From NCBI GenBank assembly GCA_003280605.1, contig QCEM01000013.1, positions 1 to 50,433 on the forward strand: a DNA stretch of 50,433 bases, given 5' to 3'. Under the pieces are notes generated by a model, which had not been told where the DNA came from, did no database searches, and saw only the letters and a list, made by a program, of their open reading frames with translations. The position numbers and the translations under genes were made by a program. The stretch is from SAR116 cluster bacterium AG-355-O21 (GTDB taxonomy: Bacteria; Pseudomonadota; Alphaproteobacteria; Thalassobaculales; Thalassobaculaceae). Numbering within the stretch: position 1 is the first letter of the stretch; every line of letters begins with the position of its first letter. This document shows, piece by piece, positions 15,294-23,673 of the stretch.

Positions 15294-17939
15294 ATGATTG
15301 ATAAGACCTACGATCCCAAACAGACCGAACCGCTATTTTATGACGCCTGGGAAAGCGCCGGAGCCTTCGCAGCGGATGTCAATTCGGACAAAACCCCCTA
15401 TGCGATCATGATGCCGCCGCCGAATGTGACCGGCAGTCTGCATATGGGCCATGCGCTGACATTCACGATCCAAGATATTTTAATCCGTTACCAACGCATG
15501 CGGGGTCGCGATGCTCTTTGGCAACCAGGCACGGACCATGCCGGGATCGCAACCCAGATGGTGGTTGAACGGCAATTGGCCGATCAGGGGGTTGATCGGC
15601 GTGATCTTGGGCGGGACGCTTTTTTAGAAAAGGTCTGGCAGTGGAAAGAGCAATCTGGTGGCACGATCACCCGCCAACTGCGCGCCCTCGGGGCAAGTCC
15701 TGACTGGCAACGAGAGCGTTTCACCATGGATGAGGGGCTGTCGAAAGCAGTCCGTAAAGTGTTCGTGGATCTTTACAACCAAGGTCTGATTTATCGTGAT
15801 AAGCGCCTGGTCAATTGGGACCCTAAACTGCAAACCGCGATTTCTGACCTGGAAGTTGAGCAACGCGAGGTAAACGGCAAGCTTTGGTACTTCAAATACC
15901 CGCTTGAAAACCGTCCGGGCGAATACATCACCGTCGCAACCACCCGGCCGGAAACCATGTTGGGCGATAGCGGCATTGCCGTTAACCCGGAAGATCCCCG
16001 CTACACGGAGCTGGTCGGAAGCTGCGCGATCCTGCCGCTGGTGGGCCGCCGCCTGCCAATTGTCGCCGACAGCTATTCTGATCCCGAAAAAGGTACCGGT
16101 GCGGTTAAGATGACGCCGGCTCACGATTTCAATGATTTTGAGGTCGGCCGACGACATGATCTGGAGCTGATTAATATTTTCGACGGCACCGCCTGTTTAA
16201 ATGACGCCGTACCTGAGGCTTATCGCGGCCTTGAGCGCTTTGAAGCGCGCGCCCGGATCGTCGCAGATTTGGATGCCGAAGGCCTGTTGGTCAAGATTGA
16301 AGATACCCAGCACGTGGTGCCGCATGGTGACCGGTCGGCGGTTCCGATTGAGCCATGGTTGCTGGATCAATGGTATGTTGACGCCAAAACAATGGCGGCG
16401 CCCGCGATCGCGGCTGTTGAGCAGGGTAAAACAGAATTCGTTCCGAAATCGTGGGAAAACACCTTTTTTGATTGGATGCGTAATATCCAACCTTGGTGTA
16501 TCTCCCGGCAATTATGGTGGGGCCACCAAATTCCCGCATGGTTTGGCCCTGACGGCAGTATTTTCGTTGCCTTAGATGAAGATCAAGCGCAGCGAGACGC
16601 CACCGCGCATTTCGGTCATGCGGTCGAACTAAGCCAGGACGAAGACGTTTTAGATACCTGGTTTTCTTCCGGTCTTTGGCCATTTTCGACCCTCGGCTGG
16701 CCGGCGCAAACTGCCGAACTCAATCGCTATTATCCAGGCGATGTGTTGGTGACAGGGTTTGACATCATCTTCTTCTGGGTCGCCCGGATGATGATGATGG
16801 GTTTGCATTTCATGGGTGAGGTGCCGTTTCGGACTGTTTACATCCATGCCTTGGTGCGCGACGCCAAGGGCCAAAAAATGTCAAAATCCAAGGGCAATGT
16901 GATTGATCCGTTGGAATTGATCGAGCAATACGGCACTGACGCACTGCGCTTCACGTTGGCGGCTATGGCGGCGCAAGGCCGCGATATCAAATTGGCCGAG
17001 AGCCGGGTCGAAGGGTATCGAAATTTTGCCACTAAACTGTGGAATGCGGCCCGCTACTGCGAGATGAATAATTGTGAGGTCGGGGCAGAGTTTAATCCCG
17101 CCGATATGAAACTAGATGTGAACCGCTGGATTGTCGGTGAGCTTTCGCGGACCATTGATCAGGTCGCCGGGGCCATTGATGCGTATCGTTTCAATGATGC
17201 CGCTAACGCCCTGTACCAATTTATCTGGGGCAGCTTTTGTGACTGGTATTTAGAATTTACCAAGCCGGTTTTGACCGGTGATGATGCTGTGGCGCAGGCT
17301 GAAACTCGGCAAACCACCGCTTGGGTGATGCGTCAAGCGCTGACCATTTTGCATCCGATAATGCCATATATTACCGAGGCGCTGTGGCGGCAATTTGGTA
17401 CCGGCAAACACCTGATTGGCGCCGCTTGGCCGGATCTGTCGGCACTACCGGCGGCTTCTGAGGCGGCTGCTAACTTAGAGTGGGTGGTGCGGCTTATTTC
17501 GGAAATCCGGTCGATCCGTGCCGAGATGAATGTGCCACCGGCGGCGCGCGTCAATTTGGTCTTGCTTGCCGCCTCTGATGTCACCGCCCAGCGCTTGGCG
17601 GCACATCTGCCGGTGATCCGCATGATGGCCCGCATTGATAACGCCAGCTGCAGCAATGATGAGGCTCCGGCAGGCTCGGTTCAAAGTGTCATCGATGAGG
17701 CGACCATCGCCTTGCCGATTGCCGACGTCATCGATATTGCCCAAGAGCAGGCACGCTTAAATAAGGACATCGTCAAGCTTGAGGTGGAAATCACCAAAAT
17801 TGATAAAAAGCTCGGCAATCCAGGGTTTATTGCCAAAGCACCAGAGGCTGTGGTGATCGAAAACCGCGAGCGGCTTGCGGAGGAGACCCGTAAACGCGAT
17901 CAGCTTCAAGCAGCATTATCACGGCTCGCGGCGCTGTAG
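15294..17939 (+). CDS. valS: Valyl-tRNA synthetase
   Basis: This 881-residue class I synthetase charges tRNA-Val. The HIGH motif appears as HMGH at 50-53 after PPPNVTG, and KMSKS is at 528-532. The editing (CP1) domain lies between them and contains TTRPETMLGD. The C-terminal anticodon-binding domain and the final coiled coil (about 820-881, starting near QEQARLNKDIVKLE) are intact. Length is normal for ValRS. AGAGG precedes the ATG. It lies 87 nt after popZ and ends convergently with the phosphatase gene 19 nt away. Confidence 0.98.
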   Translation: MIDKTYDPKQTEPLFYDAWESAGAFAADVNSDKTPYAIMMPPPNVTGSLHMGHALTFTIQDILIRYQRMRGRDALWQPGTDHAGIATQMVVERQLADQGVDRRDLGRDAFLEKVWQWKEQSGGTITRQLRALGASPDWQRERFTMDEGLSKAVRKVFVDLYNQGLIYRDKRLVNWDPKLQTAISDLEVEQREVNGKLWYFKYPLENRPGEYITVATTRPETMLGDSGIAVNPEDPRYTELVGSCAILPLVGRRLPIVADSYSDPEKGTGAVKMTPAHDFNDFEVGRRHDLELINIFDGTACLNDAVPEAYRGLERFEARARIVADLDAEGLLVKIEDTQHVVPHGDRSAVPIEPWLLDQWYVDAKTMAAPAIAAVEQGKTEFVPKSWENTFFDWMRNIQPWCISRQLWWGHQIPAWFGPDGSIFVALDEDQAQRDATAHFGHAVELSQDEDVLDTWFSSGLWPFSTLGWPAQTAELNRYYPGDVLVTGFDIIFFWVARMMMMGLHFMGEVPFRTVYIHALVRDAKGQKMSKSKGNVIDPLELIEQYGTDALRFTLAAMAAQGRDIKLAESRVEGYRNFATKLWNAARYCEMNNCEVGAEFNPADMKLDVNRWIVGELSRTIDQVAGAIDAYRFNDAANALYQFIWGSFCDWYLEFTKPVLTGDDAVAQAETRQTTAWVMRQALTILHPIMPYITEALWRQFGTGKHLIGAAWPDLSALPAASEAAANLEWVVRLISEIRSIRAEMNVPPAARVNLVLLAASDVTAQRLAAHLPVIRMMARIDNASCSNDEAPAGSVQSVIDEATIALPIADVIDIAQEQARLNKDIVKLEVEITKIDKKLGNPGFIAKAPEAVVIENRERLAEETRKRDQLQAALSRLAAL

Positions 17940-17958
17940 TTTGAGGTCGCGGCGACGG

Positions 17959-18447
17959 TTATTTTTGGGCGGCGTATGCGGTAAGGCTGTGTTCTTGTTC
18001 TGCGGTTTCGATGGCCCCGGGCCGTACCGATCTAACCGCTGCCACGGCAGCGGCCGGGGATAGCCCGCGGTCAACCAACAGCCGGGCGCTGATCAAGCCA
18101 CTGCGGCCAATGCCGCCATGGCAATGAATTAACACACGCTTGCCGTCATCAATAAGTTGATGCAAATCGGTACTCAGTGCCGGCCATGCTGCTTCAAAGG
18201 CAGGTCCTGGGACACCGTAATCAATAATCGGCGCATGCCGCCAATCGGTGACCAGTTTAGCCACATCCGTCACCGCGTTTGTGACGCCTTTGGCGGCGAT
18301 TTCATCTACAGTCATAAGGGTGAGGATCAGATCAGGTTGCCATGCGGCAGCGGCATTTAGACTTGCAGGATCTTGGGGCAAGGCCATCACCGCCAGGGTT
18401 CCTGCTGCCGGTGAGGGTAGCGGGATGTTAACAATAGGGCCTGGCAC
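17959..18447 (-). CDS. Dual-specificity-type protein tyrosine phosphatase
   Basis: The 162-residue cytoplasmic protein carries the cysteine phosphatase signature HCHGGIGRSG, with nucleophile C109 and phosphate-binding R115. An upstream aspartate (D76 in IIDYGVPGP) can act as general acid. It most resembles the small CDKN3/DSP-like phosphatases of proteobacteria. The start is GTG at 18447 with AGGA 9 nt upstream; an internal ATG at codon 21 would remove a conserved-looking strand. It follows phaZ on the same strand with 54 nt between them. The substrate is unknown. Confidence 0.85.
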   Translation of the reverse strand: MPGPIVNIPLPSPAAGTLAVMALPQDPASLNAAAAWQPDLILTLMTVDEIAAKGVTNAVTDVAKLVTDWRHAPIIDYGVPGPAFEAAWPALSTDLHQLIDDGKRVLIHCHGGIGRSGLISARLLVDRGLSPAAAVAAVRSVRPGAIETAEQEHSLTAYAAQK

Positions 18448-18501
18448 TGTTTGCGATCCTATCGGCGTTGATGCGGCCCCCGAAAGGCCTGCCCGTTCAC
18501 G

Positions 18502-19725
18502 TCAAAGTGATGTGTGTTGGCGGATGAAAGTACTGATTCGCGGCAGAATGAATTGTCGCCATTTGCGGCCGTTAAAAATCCCGTAATGGCCAACCTGTTG
18601 TTGTAAGTAATGTTCCTTTGCGGAAGCCGCAAGACCGGAGCAAAGAGCATGCGCTGCAAAGGTTTGTCCCGGCGCTGAAATATCGTCCATCTCGCCCTCA
18701 ATGGTTAGCAGGGCGGTTTTGGTAATTGCCGCAGGATCTACTTTTTTGCCCTGCCAGGTCATGGTGCCGGTTGCGATGCAACGACGTTGGAAAACCCGGT
18801 CAATGGTATCAAGATAAAACTGGGCCGGGATATCCATGACGGCCAGGTATTCGTCATAAAAGCGGCGGTGTGCATCCGCTGACTCGCCGTCGCCTTCGAC
18901 CAAGTGACGAAACATATCGATATGGGCATTAATATGCCGCCCGGCGTTCATCGCCATGAAAGCGCTGATCTGCAGAAAGCCTGGGTACACTTGGCGTCCG
19001 GCGCCCGGGTAGAACAAGGGCACCCGGCTAATACAATTATTTTTGAACCATGAATAAGGCCGTTTCTCGGCAAGCTCCGTCACCACGGTTTGCGCCGCCG
19101 CCGGATCAACAGGGCCGCCCATTAAGGTCATGGTACGCGGTGCCTCGTCAGGACTTTCCGCCGCCAGGACAGCGATCGTCGACAACACAATTGGTGCCGG
19201 TTGGCAAACCGCGATGACGTGCAAATCAGGGCCAAGGTGCCGCATAAAGCGCAACATCAGGGCGATATAGTCATCAAGGCTAAACTCACCATGCTGCAGC
19301 GGTGTCATGGCCATATCTGCCCAATCCGTTACATAAACGTCATGGTGATCAATCAGGCCGCGAACGGTGCCGCGTAAAAGTGTTGAAAAATGCCCCGACA
19401 TCGGCGCGACCAGCAATACTTTCGGGTCGGCTTTTTGGGTTTGCCGGTTGAAGTGAACCAAATTGCCAAAAGGGGTTTCCACGGCAATGTCGATAGTTAC
19501 CGGCACCCGCACACCATCAATGTCGCAGTCATGGATTTCCCAATCGGGTTTGCCGCGACGTTTTAAGGCATCCTCGATCAGCTCCGCGCCGGCATCGAAG
19601 GTCTTGCTAAAATGTGAAAAGGCCGGCGGCGTAAAAGGGTGATTAAAAACACCTTTGAGGCCCTGTGCAGCGATACGGTATGGCTCAAACATCGCCCGTT
19701 GAGCTTCATAAATGGAATACAGCAC
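18502..19725 (-). CDS. phaZ: Intracellular polyhydroxyalkanoate depolymerase
   Basis: The 407-residue alpha/beta hydrolase mobilises stored polyhydroxybutyrate granules to 3-hydroxybutyrate units. Its nucleophile elbow VCQPAP has cysteine (C174) instead of the serine of a lipase box, as in the PhaZa1-type intracellular depolymerases. The N-terminus LYSIYEAQRAMFEPYR is characteristic of this family, which supports the GTG start at 19725 (AGGCGG upstream). There is no signal peptide, consistent with cytoplasmic granules. No PHA synthase is in the window. The gene is divergent from a peroxiredoxin gene across a 200-nt region with two palindromes. Confidence 0.93.
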   Translation of the reverse strand: MLYSIYEAQRAMFEPYRIAAQGLKGVFNHPFTPPAFSHFSKTFDAGAELIEDALKRRGKPDWEIHDCDIDGVRVPVTIDIAVETPFGNLVHFNRQTQKADPKVLLVAPMSGHFSTLLRGTVRGLIDHHDVYVTDWADMAMTPLQHGEFSLDDYIALMLRFMRHLGPDLHVIAVCQPAPIVLSTIAVLAAESPDEAPRTMTLMGGPVDPAAAQTVVTELAEKRPYSWFKNNCISRVPLFYPGAGRQVYPGFLQISAFMAMNAGRHINAHIDMFRHLVEGDGESADAHRRFYDEYLAVMDIPAQFYLDTIDRVFQRRCIATGTMTWQGKKVDPAAITKTALLTIEGEMDDISAPGQTFAAHALCSGLAASAKEHYLQQQVGHYGIFNGRKWRQFILPRISTFIRQHTSL

Positions 19726-19773
19726 TACAATCCGCCTAACCTGATTTCGTGGTCATAACAGTGCATTGTTTTG

Positions 19774-19788
19774 CCTTGCGTCGCAAGG
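19774..19788. promoter_or_regulatory. 15-bp palindrome upstream of phaZ, candidate operator
   Basis: CCTTGCG and CGCAAGG are perfect inverted arms around a single T, 49 nt upstream of the phaZ start in the divergent region. One base between the arms cannot form an RNA hairpin loop, so a DNA-binding site is more likely than a terminator. The cognate regulator is unknown. Confidence 0.4.
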
Positions 19789-19874
19789 TTTCTTTCGCAG
19801 GTGCAGCATGAATGAGGGTGTGAATAAATCATTTGTAATTTAAAAATAAAAACCTATTTATGGCATGGCCAAAA

Positions 19875-19890
19875 TATAAAATTTTATAAT
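19875..19890. promoter_or_regulatory. AT palindrome overlapping a candidate -10 box of the peroxiredoxin gene
   Basis: TATAAAATTTTATA (19875-19888) is perfectly self-complementary and overlaps TATAAT at 19885-19890, which sits 36 nt before the peroxiredoxin start. No good -35 is present 16-18 nt upstream, as expected for an activated promoter. In such AT-rich sequence a chance palindrome is also plausible. Confidence 0.35.
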
Positions 19891-19925
19891 CAAGCAATCA
19901 GCGCCGAAATATTGGAGTAGACGAC

Positions 19926-20450
19926 GTGACAGAAAAACTTGCAGCCGGCACTGGAATGCCTGAAATTAATTTACCAACAGTCGCCGGTGCGGAGGTTTCC
20001 CTTGGCGGTGCAGCTGAAAGACAGCGCTTAATTATTGTTTATCGAGGTTTGCACTGTCCAATTTGTAAAAACTATCTGAAGGCATGGCAGGGCTTGGCGG
20101 CGGAATTTTCAGCCATCGGTGTTGATATCATTGCCGTGTCCGGGGACAGCCATGAAAAAGCTGCTGGTTTTGCCGACGAACTGGGCCTGACATTTCCTGT
20201 CGCCTATGATCTGAGCGTTCCACAAATGCGTGCCCTTGGTCTTTATATCACCGACCCATTGACGCATGAGACAGACCGGCCGTTCCCCGAGCCAGGGCTG
20301 TTTTTGGTCAACACCGCCGGTGCCGTGCATATTGTCGAGATTTCGAATGCGCCCTTCGTGCGCCCTGATCCAGCGTTGATTTTACGCGGCATTAACATCA
20401 TCTGCGACCGCAATTACCCGATTAGAGGCACCCATCAGGCAACGGCCTAA
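19926..20450 (+). CDS. Peroxiredoxin-like AhpC/TSA-family protein
   Basis: The 174-residue thioredoxin-fold protein reduces peroxides or acts as a thiol oxidoreductase. Its active-site loop is YRGLHCPICKNYL with C44 and C47, so it has a CxxC pair rather than the single peroxidatic cysteine of classic peroxiredoxins. The beta strand VDIIAVSGDS and VAYDLSVPQMRALGLY follow the AhpC/TSA pattern. The GTG at 19926 has GGAG upstream. It is transcribed divergently from phaZ and ends in a 3-nt overlap with the convergent IscU-like gene. Confidence 0.88.
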   Translation: MTEKLAAGTGMPEINLPTVAGAEVSLGGAAERQRLIIVYRGLHCPICKNYLKAWQGLAAEFSAIGVDIIAVSGDSHEKAAGFADELGLTFPVAYDLSVPQMRALGLYITDPLTHETDRPFPEPGLFLVNTAGAVHIVEISNAPFVRPDPALILRGINIICDRNYPIRGTHQATA

Positions 20451-20899
20451 TCGCTGCCAGGTTCGCCAGCAGGTGGATTTTTGACATTGCTGATCGCCCG
20501 CAGCACGGCGGTGAACGGTAATTTCAAACATTCTAAGCGGTTTTTAAATTCCCGCACGGGCGCAAACACGGCCATTTTCGGCCAAGATAGCTCGACCGCA
20601 TCATCCTCATCGGCGATGAACTTTGTCAGCTGCTCGCTTGCGGCCGAAATCTCGCTGCCGGTTGCGCCGACGACCTCAGCGGCGATCAAGGCTGCCGACG
20701 CTTGGCAAAGGGCGCAGCCCTGCACTTTATGTCCAATGCCGGTGATACGATCGTCGGTCAAGGTGATGTCGATGGTCACACGATCGCCACACAGCGGATT
20801 ATCGACTCGCACGGAAATATCCGCGTCGGCCAAAACCAGCGGTTTTTCGCCTGCCGCAGCGAGGTTGAGAATTTCCTTTTGGTAAAGCGCGAGAGACAT
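20447..20899 (-). CDS. IscU/SufU-like Fe-S cluster assembly scaffold
   Basis: The 150-residue protein is a NifU-N-type scaffold on which Fe-S clusters are built. The three conserved cysteines are C37 (NPLCGD, with D39), C62 (GCALC) and C124 (RLECLKLPF), the SufU-like arrangement. I chose the ATG at 20899; a TTG at 20917 would overlap the upstream stop and add six residues. It is the last gene of the molybdenum-hydroxylase maturation operon, so it may supply the [2Fe-2S] clusters of that enzyme family rather than serve general assembly. No cysteine desulfurase is adjacent. Confidence 0.85.
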   Translation of the reverse strand: MSLALYQKEILNLAAAGEKPLVLADADISVRVDNPLCGDRVTIDITLTDDRITGIGHKVQGCALCQASAALIAAEVVGATGSEISAASEQLTKFIADEDDAVELSWPKMAVFAPVREFKNRLECLKLPFTAVLRAISNVKNPPAGEPGSD

Positions 20900-20913
20900 T
20901 TTAGCTACCCGTA

Positions 20914-22551
20914 TCAATCTGCCGAAGCGGCGGCGTTATTGATCGCCTTTAGCATCTCCGGTGTATCCACATCAAGGATAACGCCATCGCTATCAACTTC
21001 AACCTCAACCACTTTGTCATCATGGGCACCAATCAGATGGCGGGCACCAACATCCCCGGACACACGGCTCATCGGGTCAAAAAACTCTCGCCCCCACAAA
21101 ACCGGGTTGCCGCGCTTGCCGCGAAAAGTTGGCACACAGATAGCGCGATTTTCAATGGGGTCAAAAGCAGCGATCAGTTTTTTGATGTCTTCCCGGCTGA
21201 CCCGCGGCATGTCGGCAAGGCACACAAGGGCACCGTCAACTTCATCATCAAGCGCCCCAAGCCCGGTCACAAGTGAGGTGCTCAGGCCGGCGGCAAATTT
21301 CGGGTTATGGACGATTTTCAGGTCTAAGCCAACGAGAGCGGCGGTAACCATGTCCGCTTCATGGCCGGTAACAACAATCGGTTCGTCGGGCACCACGCCG
21401 GCGATATTCTCAAGGGTATGACGCACCATCGCGGTGCCATTCACATCGGCAACCAATTTATTGTCCTTGCCCATACGCCGCGATTGCCCGGCGGCAAGCA
21501 CAATAATGGCAATCCGCGGCGCTCGCGCCTGTGGACGATCTGCGGCGTCGGCGCGTGGCAAGGGCCGAATGGGGATTTCTTTCAGAAACCCGCCAAGGCC
21601 CATGGACATGATTTCTTTTGAGCCGAGAGGAACCCCTGCGACCACCCGCTGCAATACCCAATCGAAGCCATTCAACTTCGGTGATCGCGCACAGCCCGGC
21701 AACCCAATCGCCGGAATTTTTCCAATCCGCCCGAAAAGCATCAGATTGCCTGGATCAACAGGCATGCCGAAATGCTCCACCTGGCCGCCTGCATGTTCAA
21801 TCGCTGCGGGCACGATGTCGCGCCTGTCAACAACCGCTGAGGCACCGGAAATTAAAACCATTTCAACGCCGTCCCTGAGCATGGCTTTGATCGCCCGGCT
21901 GAGTTGTTGGACGCTATGATCGACAACCTGATCGCTGACCAAGCTGCAGTCAAGCGCGGCCAGCCGGGCTCGGGTAACGTCGGTGGTTTTCTCCAAGACA
22001 GTCGGTTTGGTGCCGGGCAGGCGGGTTTGTATCAAGCCAACATTGAGGGTTTGAAAGGCGACCACAGAAAACAAACGATCGCGGCCATGTTTGGCAACAC
22101 TGCGGGCGATTTCCAACGCACTGCGGGGGATGGCGAACGGGATAATCTTTAAAGTTGCGATCATCTGACCGGCACTAACCGGGGTGTTTGGCGGCAAGGC
22201 CGCTAATGTAATGCTTTCATCAACGCGGTTGAAAGCCTGCAAATGAGCGACGGGATAGGTCAACAAGCCATTGGCTTTAGCAAAAAAATTCACCCGCCCG
22301 GTAAAAGACCGGCTGACGTCGATTAAATCGCCGGTGATTTCGGCGGCCAGATTGTCAGCGGCAGCATCTTCGGCAACATCACTGCTATCAAGGCGAGCGA
22401 CGGTCACCTGGTTGATGCCATTGGCTGTTAAAACGCCAATGTCGGCGAGAGTCAGCACATGGCCCTTTTTGAAGGCTTTATCAGGAAACCGCATGCCATG
22501 GGCAAGCATCGCGCCTTCAGTTTCCGCAACAGGAAGCGAACCAAAGAACAT
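20914..22551 (-). CDS. Molybdopterin-binding domain fused to MobA/MocA-like nucleotidyltransferase
   Basis: The 545-residue protein is a fusion. The first ~335 residues form a MoeA/MogA-like molybdopterin-binding module with GASAVVDRRD at 236-245. The last ~195 form a nucleotidyltransferase whose signature LAAGQSRRMGKDNKL lies at 352-366, with CLADMP further on. MocA-type enzymes attach CMP to molybdopterin to give the MCD cofactor used by xanthine/CO dehydrogenases. Position between XdhC and an Fe-S scaffold gene supports that use. A 6-nt gap separates it from the upstream XdhC gene, and its end abuts the scaffold gene. Nucleotide specificity (CMP or GMP) is not provable here. Confidence 0.88.
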   Translation of the reverse strand: MFFGSLPVAETEGAMLAHGMRFPDKAFKKGHVLTLADIGVLTANGINQVTVARLDSSDVAEDAAADNLAAEITGDLIDVSRSFTGRVNFFAKANGLLTYPVAHLQAFNRVDESITLAALPPNTPVSAGQMIATLKIIPFAIPRSALEIARSVAKHGRDRLFSVVAFQTLNVGLIQTRLPGTKPTVLEKTTDVTRARLAALDCSLVSDQVVDHSVQQLSRAIKAMLRDGVEMVLISGASAVVDRRDIVPAAIEHAGGQVEHFGMPVDPGNLMLFGRIGKIPAIGLPGCARSPKLNGFDWVLQRVVAGVPLGSKEIMSMGLGGFLKEIPIRPLPRADAADRPQARAPRIAIIVLAAGQSRRMGKDNKLVADVNGTAMVRHTLENIAGVVPDEPIVVTGHEADMVTAALVGLDLKIVHNPKFAAGLSTSLVTGLGALDDEVDGALVCLADMPRVSREDIKKLIAAFDPIENRAICVPTFRGKRGNPVLWGREFFDPMSRVSGDVGARHLIGAHDDKVVEVEVDSDGVILDVDTPEMLKAINNAAASAD

Positions 22552-22557
22552 CTATTT

Positions 22558-23280
22558 TTACCGCCCTGGGAACGTGGTGCTGCGGCCATGCCGGGCTGCC
22601 GTCATTTGCGCTATGATGGAGATCGCGATTTCGGCCGGTGACATGGCCCCGATATCAAGGCCCGCAGGGGCATGCAGGCGGGCCAAGTTTTCAGCCTCCA
22701 TGCCGGCGGCAGTCAAGCGTTCAACGCGTTTACCATGGGTTCGGCGGCTGCCTAAGGAGGTGATGTAAAAAGCAGGTGAACGCAGCGCCACCATCAATGC
22801 CGGATCATCCAACTTTGGATCATGGGTTAAGGTGACGACAGCGGTCTGGGTATCGGGGGCGAGGGCGATCATCGCCTCATCCGGCCAATCATCGTTCAAG
22901 CTAACACCGGGAAAGCGTTCTGCCGTCGCAAACGCGCCGCGAGGATCAATAATGCTGACCGCATAGTTTGCAATTGCCGCCATCGGGGCCAAAGCTTGGG
23001 CGATATGTACCGCCCCGATAATGATCAGCCGCGGCGGCGGGTTATGGACTTGGACAAAGATATCACTGTCAGCTAAACGGCGGCTTCGGTCATTGCACAG
23101 CAGCTCTAGAACGGCTGCGGTTTGCTCGGCCGATAGCTGGGGCGGTGTGCCGCCGGCAGCGATGATCTCGCTTTGCGGATTTAAAATTAACTGTCCGCCT
23201 GTTTTCAGGTCAGAGACCAGCGCCATTGGCTGTTTGTTCTGCCGACCCGTCTGCAGCGCATTAAAAACCTGGCTATCCAT
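22558..23280 (-). CDS. XdhC/CoxI-family protein, C-terminal Rossmann part
   Basis: The 240-residue protein contains the Rossmann-like domain of XdhC/CoxI (PRLIIIGAVHIAQALAPMA; then YAVSIIDPRGAFATAERFP; then ITSLGSRRTHGKR), preceded by about 80 residues. XdhC proteins bind molybdenum cofactor, promote its sulfuration and insert it into molybdenum hydroxylases. The start ATG at 23280 shares one base with the TGA of the upstream small XdhC-domain gene (TGATG), so translation is coupled. In many bacteria both parts are one protein; here they are separate. Residual N-terminal residues do not repeat the missing CxxG-type domain. Confidence 0.88.
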   Translation of the reverse strand: MDSQVFNALQTGRQNKQPMALVSDLKTGGQLILNPQSEIIAAGGTPPQLSAEQTAAVLELLCNDRSRRLADSDIFVQVHNPPPRLIIIGAVHIAQALAPMAAIANYAVSIIDPRGAFATAERFPGVSLNDDWPDEAMIALAPDTQTAVVTLTHDPKLDDPALMVALRSPAFYITSLGSRRTHGKRVERLTAAGMEAENLARLHAPAGLDIGAMSPAEIAISIIAQMTAARHGRSTTFPGR

Positions 23281-23630
23281 CAATGATCACCGACAAAGGG
23301 TTCAACGAAAACTTCTACCGTGCCGCCGCAGGCAAGGCCCACTTCCCAGGCTTGTTCATCACTGACGCCAAATTCAAGCATTCGCACCTGCCGATCATCC
23401 ATTACGGCAATGGCCTCGCGGATCACGGCACCTTCGATGCACCCCCCGGACACCGAGCCAACCATCGCACCGTTACGATCAACAGCGAGTTGGCTGCCCA
23501 CTGGCCGCGGAGAGCTGCCCCATGTGTTGACAACCGTTGCAAGCGCAATATCCCGGCCTTCTTGACGCCATTCGGCGACCGTATCTAAGACGTCGGTTTT
23601 GCTGCTGTCGAGATTAAAGCTTTCCGTCAT
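23280..23630 (-). CDS. XdhC/CoxI-family protein, N-terminal domain only
   Basis: This 116-residue protein is the stand-alone XdhC_CoxI domain. It has LATVVNTWGSSPRPVGSQL, then GSVSGGCIEGAV, and ends with LACGGTVEVFVEPF, all typical of the molybdenum-cofactor chaperone. C64 in GGCIEG and C100 in ACGGTV may be the functional cysteines. GGAGG lies 6 nt before the ATG at 23630. It is followed by the Rossmann-domain partner with a TGATG junction. The pair likely forms one functional XdhC in two chains. Confidence 0.9.
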   Translation of the reverse strand: MTESFNLDSSKTDVLDTVAEWRQEGRDIALATVVNTWGSSPRPVGSQLAVDRNGAMVGSVSGGCIEGAVIREAIAVMDDRQVRMLEFGVSDEQAWEVGLACGGTVEVFVEPFVGDH

Positions 23631-23673
23631 GGCCGGCCTCCATTTTACCAGATTGTATCATCACCGCTTTTTC

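Noticed and set aside
20702-21421. 239-codon plus-strand frame over the IscU-like and molybdopterin fusion genes
   Set aside because: It covers two well-supported minus-strand genes and is serine/arginine-rich without recognisable motifs.
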